From Galeruca laticollis (lineage: Eukaryota; Arthropoda; Insecta; Coleoptera; Chrysomelidae): a stretch of 64,000 bases of DNA. The position numbers and the translations under genes are program-made. A model generated the notes under the pieces. The model was not told the DNA's origin. It saw only the letters and a program-made list of their open reading frames with translations, and made no database searches. The first letter of the stretch is position 1, and each line of letters opens with the position of its first letter. The stretch covers positions 175,952,445 through 176,016,444 of the forward strand of contig OY998176.1 in NCBI GenBank assembly GCA_963921935.1. The letters run 5' to 3'. Of the stretch, positions 24,931 to 35,823 are shown in pieces.

Positions 24931-25895
24931 ACATAATCGATATTGAGTTTTGCTATTTGAAATACTCATTTCTATAGCGTCAAACCAAATGTTTTAAACC
25001 AAGTAATGTTGAATTTTCTGACAATTAATTACTTCGAATACCATTAAGAAAGTCATGTAGACTGCACATCTACAGAAATGACTTCTTAAATAAATGCTCT
25101 AATGATGCTGATTTATAGAATCTTAGGAGAAAATAAAATTTGTTTTAAATTTTCGGGAGAAATAAGCAAATAGCAATAAAATTGGAAGTGATTTTGTTTG
25201 ATATTTTGGTAGTTTCTATTATAATTTGTTTTCTCCTGAGACTATCAAAACCCTGGTTGAAGTCAATAAATCTGATCTCTACTGTGATAATTCATTAATA
25301 TTTTCCTTCTCATTGATCGGTATCGATGGTAGATCTACTTTGTTTCTCCTGTATTCTTCCATACGATTTTTTATTAAACTTGCAAGAATATCCCGGTTAT
25401 TGACACTCTCCGAATAATTGACACCTTTTTCTCCTTTAACAAGATATCTACAAGCTTTTGCTAATAATTATGATTATATACAATTTTCATATTCATTAAG
25501 TAACACTCATTTGGTCGTCCATATTGATCCCTTGTGTTGTTGAGACGGGAGCACCATTTGTTTTAAGTTTTACCACAAGTTAGTGAGATTGTTAAGGTGA
25601 TTACTTTTTTTAAATAATCCTGGCAAATGTGGTCATATTTTTGGTTTAGTTGTGTTGCTGGAAACCTCAAAAATACTATTTGCTAGAAATATAGTTCATT
25701 TTATATTTTAGGTTATATTATTACCAAGCCAATTATTGGATTCTCAAAAAGCTAATTTCTAGTAATGGACACCTATATCACATACTAACCTATAGTTGTT
25801 TTTAATGGTGCGGAAATTTACATTTGAAGGAGATGTTGCCAATATAAGATGTTTTACGAAAAAATAGTTTTATTCGGTATTCACTAGGTTGTTAA
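24931..25895. other. Gene-free stretch
   Basis: No feature recognised. A 63-codon ORF at 25226-25417 shows no domain. Confidence 0.5.
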
Positions 25896-25916
25896 TAATT
25901 GGAATTTATTGGAATA

Positions 25917-26660
25917 ATGTCTTGTAGGCTACTTGATGTGCCTCCTAAAAAGAAATATACTCAAGAACAACTTAATTATGCTCTAGAGTTGGTTCAACTT
26001 GGATCTTCGGTTGCTGCAGCAGCCAAACAAGCTGATGTTCCACGCATAACACTGCTCTATAAGTTATCTGGGAAGTCTCTCCTCGCCTGACGGAGAACTA
26101 ATGTTGGTAGTGTGGATATTGAAATTATCCAAAATTCACTACCATGTATCCAAACTGCAGATTATGGATATCGTTGTAGAAATAATTTAAAAAATCATTA
26201 GTACACATCTTAAAGATGGAAGGCCTGGAGATAAATGGGTTTTAAGGTTTTTAACGATACATCCAGAGTTAACAACTAGAGTGAGCCAGTTTCCAGAGAA
26301 ATTGTCACCAAAGATAGGCTACGAAGTGGGTTTTCTGAAATCGAAAGTATTTTTTATCTAAGTACTAAGGGAGAAACAGTAATAGAATAGTCAGAAAACA
26401 TGTTTTCAACGTTTCTGGAGATGAAAAAGAACAGTTCTTGTAACTGCAAATGTTTCTGGAACACTGGTACCCACAATGCTTGTGAAACTCTGCAAAAAAT
26501 GAAAGAAGGGGATTACGTCTTAGTGTCATTTCCGACAAAAAAGAATGACAAAAAATATGTGTGTAGTACAAGAGTTGTTTCAAAAAAATAATGATCAAAG
26601 AAAATGAGATTTTCAAAATAGAGGTAGTTGGAGAAAGATGTATTTTCGGAGTCCAACACA
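25917..26660 (+). pseudogene. Pogo/Tigger-type transposase relic
   Basis: The first part (from 25917) encodes PPKKKYTQEQLNYALELV followed by SSVAAAAKQADVPRITLLYKLSGK, a psq-type helix-turn-helix as found at the N-terminus of pogo-like transposases and CENP-B relatives. Downstream in broken frames come RPGDKWVLRFLTIHPEL (second DNA-binding domain) and VFNVSGDEKEQFLVTANVSG, which looks like a piece of the DDE domain. The catalytic centre itself is missing, so there is an internal deletion as well as stops. No terminal repeats were seen. Confidence 0.6.
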
Positions 26661-26669
26661 ATGCTTAGT

Positions 26670-28500
26670 TTATTACAAAGACTGGAATGTCAATCACTAG
26701 AAAATTGGTGTCAATGACTAATTCTCCTGACCAATTTTTTTATTGATTGTAAAATATCACATTGTAGTGTATATCACTTTAACTTACTTCAATTGTTAAA
26801 CAACAAACGCTTAAAATGAAAAAAAAATATCTTCCTCAATGTGTCAATCACTGGCATATTACCTATATAAAAAAGTAAATTGCAAAAGTAAATCGAGAGA
26901 GGTAGTCAAATTTGAACAAAAGTTATTTTCAATTAAAGTGGGTGCAATATCAATATTATTTCAGAATCTCTGACTGCGTTTTCTAGCATGGGCACAAATA
27001 AATGGCATTTATCGAAGTTTTTCTCTTATGAATCATGTTTTTCTGACTTAGAGTCTGATATATATTTGATCCTGTAGTAAAATGAGCTCCTATAGCATGA
27101 GTACTTTTTTAAGTTAACTTGTTTTGGAAGCGTTTTGAGTGTATTTGAAAAACCCTGACAATACTTCTTCTCCTGCTTTCACAAATAGGCCAAAAATCCA
27201 TCTTAACGGGAAGGTTATAACTTAACTTGAAATACTTTTCATACTCCATCTGCCAGTTATATCACAAACTGAATAGTTAGAGCCTCCCGCCTAACACATT
27301 TTCTCCGATTTCATTTGAATATTGTGTTTTTAATTATAAACATTTCACTTTGTTTGTACTGTAATTGTTATCGAGAGTTTTAAACAACATTAATTAGAAA
27401 ATAAGATAATGAAATTGTAAATCATAAATTATGTCAAGAGCCTTTATTCCTTTTATCTGTTTACAACAGTGCTCGTACCCACATGTTAGCTCTTAAACGT
27501 TTTATTTAATGGTGTGCGGCTGTATGTATGTACTGTGAAAATCGTTTGTACAAAGTGATATGAAGTGCTAGACAATAAAAAATTATATATGAGAAATATG
27601 TTATAATTTGGAATAAATTACGAGCAATATAAATTGTGGTAAGTTGAATTTATATACATGCATCTCACAATAAGTAGTTCATGGAAGAGTACCTACTATA
27701 TTTGCTTAGCATAGAATAGATCGAATACAATTTTGTTTTATCGGACATCAACTTTTTACTTCTAAATACAATAATATAATATGTCTTTCAAACATCTGAA
27801 TATTCCTTTATCTCGACCATCATTAAACATGTCAAATATGCTCTTCCGTATTTTACTAGGTTATTTTCGCAACAAATGTTCTGTAATCAGTAAGTATTTA
27901 TTTCATTGTGAATTGTACTGAACTTCTTAACTAATGTTACTTTCAATTCAGATCTTCCTTGATTGGGCTGCCATGTGAGTGTAATCCCCAAATTCGCACA
28001 ACACTATTTTCAAATATATTTACTCAATAACTGCCTGATTCCAAATATGCCTCTCATATACTCCAATGCCTACATGTACGGGAAGCCCTTATAACAAACA
28101 CATTTTGTTCCTGGATAAAGTGTGATAGTTTTTTAATTAGTTGGACAATATTGGACAAGGTCAAGTCTAGAGATTAGAGAGTCAGATATATTGAATCTTT
28201 ATCTTCTGGGACCTACAATATGTAAAAAAATACTTGAAGTATAGCATATAAATCTGTATAGCATTAATTGTATTGATTTTCAAGAAACTAGGTAGGTGCT
28301 TCTTTCTATGTTGGTTTTTGACTTGGTGTGTTGAGTATTAGGATAGTTGCAGGGTATATATTGGTGACAATTTAACTCATGTATAAAAAATCGCATATGC
28401 CACAGTGCAATTGTCACTTTGACAGCGGCAAAAGTTAGCTTTAACTTTTACAGCGACAAATACACTAGTGGTATTTTCACTTATTCATTTGTTCATCAAT
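26670..28500. other. Gene-free stretch
   Basis: AT-rich sequence without convincing ORFs, repeats or RNA genes. Confidence 0.5.
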
Positions 28501-28536
28501 TATCGCGGTGTTGGTTACCAGAATAAATAGTTCGGC

Positions 28537-28700
28537 ATGTTTTTCAACAACTTATTGAATTTTAAAGAACTAACAATGAGTCGATTCGGTGTGTCTACGA
28601 ACGCCGAAATTAGTCACATTGTTAATACCTGTGTGCCTACTAATACAGTTGCGACGCAATCATCAATCTGGCGACAATTTTCTACGTTTTTCATTGATAT
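28537..28700 (+). pseudogene. Possible N-terminal piece of a tyrosine-recombinase-like protein
   Basis: After a leader, a frame reads MSRFGVSTNAEISHIVNTCV then PTNTVATQSSIWRQF. The pattern of a short helix, Thr/Ala-Thr and a Trp-x-x-F resembles the SAM-like N-terminal domain of Crypton and other tyrosine-recombinase transposons. Only about 45 residues are interpretable; no catalytic Arg/His/Tyr region follows. The call is a guess from pattern. Confidence 0.25.
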
Positions 28701-28989
28701 GTTTCCAAATTTCTCATTCATTAAATTGTCCTGCCGAATTACACTCGAGGTTTGTATTGATATTGCGTAAATTTGTGTTGTTCAAATTCTAAACTGTTTC
28801 CTTTATCAATTTGACTCGAATAACTGTCATCCTAAAAACACTCCACCTTCGATGTCGTGTTTTTAATAGTTGACAGTTATTCTCGTCAAATTGCTCATTA
28901 AACAACCCAAATTTACCCGATAAAATACAAACCACTTGTGCAATTATAAGTGAAAAAATGTATAGTTCCTCATTGTATCGATTCACTCT

Positions 28990-29731
28990 TTAACGAAATT
29001 ATAAACTTGATCGAATCAGTTTGATTATCTGTATTCGCTTCTGTGCGGACATACACTGCTGGGCATACAAATTGGATCAAATACATAATTTGTAGTCACT
29101 TTCGAAATATTTATGTTTGACGAAGTTTTTTCGGTTGTAAGATAGTTAAAAATCTGATTGTTTGAATAAACAAATAATTATTTTCTTGCTTCTGGTGATT
29201 TGGTAAATCTTCGAATTTATTAGCAAAAAGGGAGAATTAGGAACGTATGTGTTAGGAAATAACTTGCCGTTTGATTATCTTTTTGAACTAGAGTTACAGG
29301 ATCGCCACCTTTCTAAAAACACTGTATGGTTAGGATGAATTTTGCACAAGAGCATCTGACTCCGACAATAGTGGATTGGAGTCACGTATTATTTTCCTAT
29401 GAACTGCGAATCTCTCTTTTAGGTAGACGGGTAAGAGAGTGTCAATGACAAGGCAAGAGACATGCTCTACTTTATACAGAGTTATGTCAAAAAAGGGTCA
29501 AATGACGCGATTTGTTTCGACTGATAAAGACTCAAATACCATCGAACTTATATACGATGACTTCGGGAAACATTTAGCAAGACATTTGCTACTGCAGGAA
29601 TTTTAGCAGCAGCCGTGAATTGAAATTTCAAACTCTAAGTCTGGTTTTTATTATGCATTAGTGTAATTATTATGTAATAATGAAATTCCCAAATTTAGAG
29701 TATCCACCAATAACGAGTAATTTGAAATCAA
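28990..29731. other. Gene-free stretch
   Basis: No feature recognised. Confidence 0.5.
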
Positions 29732-29926
29732 TTCACCAATCAAAAAGGAATTCTGTCACTTGACTCTACGCGCTGAGGTGATGCTCCTCGCTATAGTCAA
29801 AGCTGAGATACAGGTACCGTCCTAACGATTTCGACGAAACTTTGAGGAATGATACAGCTCGAAAAGTTATTACTAATGTCCTAATGTCCTAATGGGCATG
29901 TAAAATTTCGAAAATATGATTATTTT
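29732..29926 (+). repeat. Dispersed repeat R1, copy 1
   Basis: About 195 bases from TTCACCAATCAAAAAGG to ATATGATTATT match the reverse complement of 43474-43691 over nearly their whole length, with scattered substitutions and small indels. This copy carries a short duplication (TCCTAATG twice). No coding potential; the family is unknown. Confidence 0.85.
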
Positions 29927-30235
29927 GTGTGTTTCTTCAATTTATATGGTTTCTGACCTCTGATAGAGAAAAAAGAACACCCTGCATTTTTTTGGGTAAC
30001 TCTATTGAAGACTTGAGATATTTGGTGTACCCTTGTGGATTTATAGCCAAAATTAGTGGTCCACCCTTTAATTTTTTCAAGTTTTTTTCAATTTATACGG
30101 TTCTCAAGCCCAGATGAAAAAAATTTACTACAACATTTTTCCTTAAATACTGCATTCCTCGAAAAAATTATTGATAACATATATTTTATTATTCTGAAGT
30201 ATAAGAGAATATAATTTAAAAGCTGTACAAAAAGA

Positions 30236-31142
30236 GATATCACTCCAAAAACCCTTTGACAAGGTAAAAATAGGTGACCCAAGTACATCCCTTACAAATG
30301 ATGTGATATCAAATCATACCTACGATATATAGAAAGACATAAGTATTATTAAAATCTTTTTAAAATAAGGGCAAGCTATGGCCACATGTTCACACTTTAT
30401 TCCTTATTTATTAGAAAGTTTGAAATAATTCATTTACTTGCGTTCAGCCATGTTTAAATAATGTTAGTGTTTGTTTGAAGTTGACTTTTTTCTTTGTTTA
30501 AGTTTTGCCACAAATCATTAAAATTTCTTTATATATTTTAGATGGACGTACAAATTAGGATCGATTCAGTTCATACTACAAAAAATATATATGATTACAA
30601 TGTATTGAAAATGCTTCATTAAATCAATACTTCCAAAATACAATACAATGAAAGGCTCCATCCGATTTATAGGTACTATCAAAACACATAACAAAGAAAG
30701 GTCCCCATCCGAATTACAGTATCAACATATATAACAAAGAAAGGGCCCCATCCGATTTATACTATCGAAACGCATTACAAAGAAAAAGCCACATCTGTTT
30801 CGCTTGAGTTTTCAGAACTACAAAACAAACAAACAATTTTTTTACTATACTACAATAAGACCGGTTGAGAAACAAAATGAAACTGGGAAGAACACAATTA
30901 AACACTAACATTATTTAAACAGGGCTGAATGCAAGTACATCAATTATTTGAAACTTTCACATTAATAAGGAATAAAGTGTGAATAAGTAGCCATAGCTTA
31001 CCTTTATTTTAAAATGATTATAAGTAGATATAGTGCTCGTGTCACCCTATACACCGTATGATTTGATATCACATCTTTTATAAGGGGTGTACTTTCATCA
31101 CCCATTTTTACCTCGTCAAGAGGTTTTTGGACTGATAAATTC
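30236..31142. mobile_element. Foldback element with about 240 bp arms
   Basis: The left arm (30236-30475) and right arm (30901-31142) are inverted copies at roughly 80-85% by eye. Matching landmarks are GTGATATCAAATCATAC, the CACTTTATTCCTTATT segment and the AACATTATTTAAAC segment. The loop holds a short tandem array. No transposase is encoded. Long-arm foldback elements of this design move in trans. No target duplication could be fixed. Confidence 0.75.
30641..30790. repeat. Tandem array inside foldback loop
   Basis: Three and a part copies of a unit of about 42-48 bases, each holding (A)CAAAGAAAGG followed by CCCCATCCGA or a close variant, then an AT-rich tail. Confidence 0.7.
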
Positions 31143-31470
31143 TACACAGATATTTATTCATTCGGTTCAAAATTTCCTAACTCGTTACTAACCTGCTAAA
31201 TTTTCCTTCAACTACCAAACACATCGACGTTTTTTTTTGTAAACTGTATGCTAGATTCGATACCTAGCACAACTACAAACTTATTTGCTTCAGATCTATT
31301 CATTGTCGGAGATATTATTTTGTTACATCACTCGCTTCATTTATCTTATTCGGCATTGCTTAGTATTTCGTTTTCTTCTGCTTTAGATTGCAAATAATGG
31401 AACAGGTACTGAAATATTGAGGGGTAAACAGACATTATAAGACTTAAAAATAAGTATGACTCCATATAGA

Positions 31471-33043
31471 TGTAATGAAGTAGGTCAGAAATCCGCTGTC
31501 ACCACTCTAATAAATGGGTAACTCCTTTTTCCTTCTGTTGGTAGAAACCGGAAGGCCCTACTGTATACTCCTATCCAAAGAACAAAAAAAATCGTTGCAG
31601 CGTGCTGTCACCAGTGCCTCGCGGCACAAAATGTAGAACCAGGAGTCTCCCTGCGGGATTACCTCGAGGGAGGGGCTGTTCCTGGATCGAGCGATCAAGG
31701 TCGTCGTGGGGCCCTTGGGCTTATACAGTGTGCCAAGCCCGAGTTCGTAGTGCAGATTGAGTTGGCTCGTCCTATTTGACTGGTACGGGGGTGGAGAGGG
31801 TTCAGGTTAAGGAAATAAACTGAAAGGTTAAAATATGTACAAGCATATATTACAAAAACATTATTAAAACCACATACGTACGCTTTGCAATCTAATAATT
31901 ATAATATACGCGGCTTTCTCCTGACTTTTGGATAGCCTACGTGATATACACTACATAAATAAAAGAATAACAAACGGAATGTCTTTTGGTACGTAACCTG
32001 TAAGAGTATGGTACCCTATACACCTAATAATTATGTTGGATATCCTCCACAAAAATTAAGACAATAAATAGAAATCAAACGAAACTTTATGAATCGGATC
32101 AAATATGATATCCTGTAAACCCTATATCTATATTGCCAAAATGTCTGGGATTGGAAAGAAATAATTACGGATCTTGTGAGATTCAATCAACTGGTAAAAT
32201 ACATAAAAAAGAGAATATTTATTCCTTATTTCTAACTCTATTCACGTTTCTCGAAGAGAGAGAGAAAAAAAATACAGAATATAATCCATATCAATAAAAT
32301 TCGGAAAAATTAATTATGATGTCTCCGGTATTTGGATGTCCGGGAATATGACAGAAAACGTTATCAGTTGATACTTTAAGGTAGGACTAAATATGATCCC
32401 TGGTAAAATATAAATATATGTGCGCTATAATCAAATAATCAAAAAGAAGATATATAGGGAGATGGTCCCTGAACATAAGATAGATACCTATAATTGTTTA
32501 GGCTCTACCAGTAGATGAGGGGCGCTGATATATATGAAACACTAGATATGACCGAAAAATACTGTGGGGTCCCTTACCTATTTCGGGACACCCGGTTAAG
32601 TCAAAGAAAATATAATATCACAGATCAATACACAATATAATAAAATAATTGTACGTTAAAAAATTACGTTTTGGAATATCACTAGTCACAAACTGCACAC
32701 TATTACTGTTGGGGGGTGAAGGGCCCGTCAATACTTGGACTTGCCTCACCGGGGGAGAGATACTTTCTCTCCTTTGATTCCAATTTTTTCGTTATTCATT
32801 CTAAATTTTACCTTGTGTGAAGGTTAGTTTTCAATATCATTGTTTTTTTACTCGTAACGTACATAGTAAACAAGCATGACATAATCGTAATCTAAAATGT
32901 TTTGTTAACCTTGCCATAACACATTTTTGTCTGTAGTAATTTCTTTCGTTGAGGTCAACATTTATTAGATATTTTGAATTAAAAAAAATAGTCTATATAG
33001 GGCGTTCTTAAAATTTTCTATGTCATATCTCGTGTTTATTACA
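31471..33043 (-). repeat. 3' LTR of the 11 kb element
   Basis: Bounded by TGTAAT and ATTACA. It contains a GC-rich block at about 31600-31760 with a perfect short hairpin GTGCC-TCGC-GGCAC. It differs from its partner by scattered substitutions and a two-base A-run difference. Confidence 0.95.
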
Positions 33044-33057
33044 TCACTTCCCCTCTT
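33044..33057 (-). other. Polypurine tract
   Basis: On minus it reads AAGAGGGGAAGTGA directly before the 3' LTR, the expected plus-strand primer. A near-copy of this region sits in the leader (40849-40864). Confidence 0.85.
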
Positions 33058-33210
33058 GTAAAAGTGTTGTGACGTTTCAGGTCCAACACCTTTTTTATAT
33101 CTTAACTAACATATTAACATTGTTTGTTTTGTGAGTACATTAACCTGGACTTTATATTGCTTATAATTCGTTTTTACGTACCGCGCACTTCACCCCACTC
33201 GCGTTTCGAT

Positions 33211-35225
33211 TTAACTGTTTTGACCCTGACCTAGGTCACAATTATTTACACTCGCGACACTGCTGCTTAGTAGATTGTTCATGGAGTGATTTCTCTCTGT
33301 CCAGTGTTGCGATCTGAGGTGGTTTGTCTCTTGATGCTGTATCTGCTCCATTTCTATCGCCTCTTCGTCTTGTTTCTGGGTTCTGCTGTGGGAGTGTATT
33401 ACCCATGCCGTGAGGGAATCCCATATGCTACCTACCATTGCGATGCTACATCCTACAGTCTGCTGGATGCGGATTGCATTTAATATCATGTCTACCATGT
33501 ATTTTAGTAGTTGATATGTGTAGTATACACCAATTATTCCGCTTATTATTGAACCTATCTCAGTGAACCATTCCCAAGTGTGTTTTAGGGTGGATTCGGC
33601 TAGGTTTTTAATTTCCTTTGCATCCAAAATATCTGACACTGTGTAACCTTGGCTGTTGGCGTTCAGTCCGGCTGCTCTGCGGGTGATTATGTTTTCGACC
33701 GCCTTTCTTTCCGTTCCGAATGTGAGGGTTCTTTGCGCTGCATCAATTTCTTCTGGTGTGTATAGACCCTTTGCTCCCAATGGCTGGATGGGACCAAAGT
33801 GGAGGTCCATTTCTTCGTCTGGTTTGAGTATCTTAGGTTCGTTTGCTATTGTGGGGTGCGGGTTTAAGCCTAACCATTGCTCTTCTATGTAGTATAGTGG
33901 TGGTATCATGTTGTTACAGTCTATTTCTTCTGCGTGATTTTTATTATTCTGGTTAGTTGGGCCATGAATTTCGTTTCGTTATTGACTTCGATTGGTAACT
34001 CGTTGTAGCATTTTTCGGTTCTTCTTAGGTTAACTGTGGCTGGTGTACACTTCATTATGTATAGTACTTCGCCTAGAACTCTGCCTATATGACCAGGTTC
34101 GTTCTCCATTAATTGACTAACTGCGTTTGGTAGTGTGTGAGCCATCATTAGTCTGTTTTTTAGTACGTCTCTCTTTATTATGCATCTTCTATGTATTGTG
34201 TCTGTATGTAGCATGCTTACGTCACGTTTATATGCTTGCTCTATATACAAAAGTTTGCTATTTACGTAGTTCATGAGATGGACTTTTTGGAGTAGAATTG
34301 GCATTGTCGGTTGAAGGTTTTGCTTGTCTTCAAGGGCAATGACAATTCTTGGGTGCTCTGTTTGCCAAACTTCGATACCGCATAGTAGGTTCCTCTTCTG
34401 TAGTGTTAAGGCGAAAACTTTGTCTTTTTCTTCTATGACTATCAGTTTCTCTTGTGTTTGTCTGTTTGTGATTATATTTCTCAAGCCTTTGTATAGCTGG
34501 CTAAGGTGATCTTCACATGTGGTTGGCTCGTAACTGGTTCAGGTTGCTTCGCCCGTGGTCGAGTCGAAACAATACCCATTTGTAAATTTGCATGTTATGC
34601 CTTCTTTTAGATGGATTTCGCTTGTGTCGAGAGTCACTCTGGCTAGATAATCTCTCGTTGTTATTTTGACTGTGGCTATTATTACCACGTCGTTCCAACT
34701 TCTTCCATTCTCTTGGTAGGAGGTCCCCTTGCAAGTTCCGGTGTTATCTAAAGTTTCGCCTATTTTGATTGATGCTGTTGTTGTCCCATTCATGATTATA
34801 TTGTCGTTTGTCTGTTGATACAGTTGTATTGTTTTGTATCTATGCATGGCTCTGCATTCTTCGGATCCCAATTTATGTATGTAGGTGGACAGACCTTCGT
34901 TGACTACGGGTGTGTGGCTGTGCATCCCGCAGTAAAACATGAGTCTGGTTACTTCTACTAGGCATGCCCATACTTTTTGTAGTTTGATTCCGTTGCGTTG
35001 AATCACTTGAATGTACCCGCTTTCACTCGCGTACGTCGTCTCGGGTTCCGGACACTTTTGTACGTCTTTTAGGGAGATCACTGTAATGTTTGTATTGGGG
35101 TTCGAACAGTCGTAAGCAATTAACGTAATTGCTGTTTGAAGCCCGCACATAACGAGTGTTACCCAGGTCAGGAGGGCGCTGTGTCGTTCCATAGTCGTGC
35201 TCTTACAGTTCTCTACAATTATCAA
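33211..35225 (-). pseudogene. Env-like glycoprotein gene, one stop and one frameshift
   Basis: Downstream of integrase, three open parts in order form one envelope-type gene. The first (228 codons) starts near a hydrophobic signal-like segment (SALLTWVTLVMCGLQTAITL) and is Cys-rich with several N-x-S/T sites. The second (187 codons) is in the same frame, after a single TGA at 34539-34541. The third (232 codons, from 33909) is in another frame, the change falling near 33930-33960. It holds a long hydrophobic membrane segment (SIISGIIGVYYTYQLLKYMV) and a polar tail. The AYDCSNPNTN-type N-terminus and Cys pattern recall the glycoproteins of chuvirus-like viruses, which retroelements have captured before; this rests on memory. 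It is not of the baculovirus-F type seen in the other gypsy copies here. Not functional as written. Confidence 0.7.
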
Positions 35226-35823
35226 TAATTACATTCGTTAACATTCATTGTTTTCATATTTATAAAGCATAATCATTATTTATTACAGTTATTTATTATC
35301 TTTTCTTCGAAAAAATAATGTTTTTATTTTTCCCATGTTAACGCTACATTTGGGTTTCTGTTCTTTTGTTTATTTTTCTCAATTGACCGAACTGTACAAT
35401 CATTTAGGACTGTCAATTGAGTTTGTGTTAGATTATTTTTAAATTTCTAGTTGGTGACTACAATGTAACTTATGTGTTCACCTTGTAGTTATTGAAATTA
35501 AATATTTTTAAACTTACTTTGAGTTGACCTTGCAACGGTGCAAAAATTTTTTTAAATTGATTACCTACAATGACCTTGCATTTGTCGATGTGTTATGAAT
35601 AGTAACGTAAGTAATGAAATTTCTTCCTTGTTTATTTGTCTTAGTCGACAATAACACAATATGTTTATTGTATGAATTATGAAATAATAACTAAATCTGT
35701 GTTTGTTTTCAATCTGGTTTACCTATTTTATATTTTAGAACTTATTGTTTTTTTGGTGTATGTGTATATCTATGTGTATTAATGTATCCTAGGGTTTATT
35801 TACTCTTTAAACAAAATTCGACT

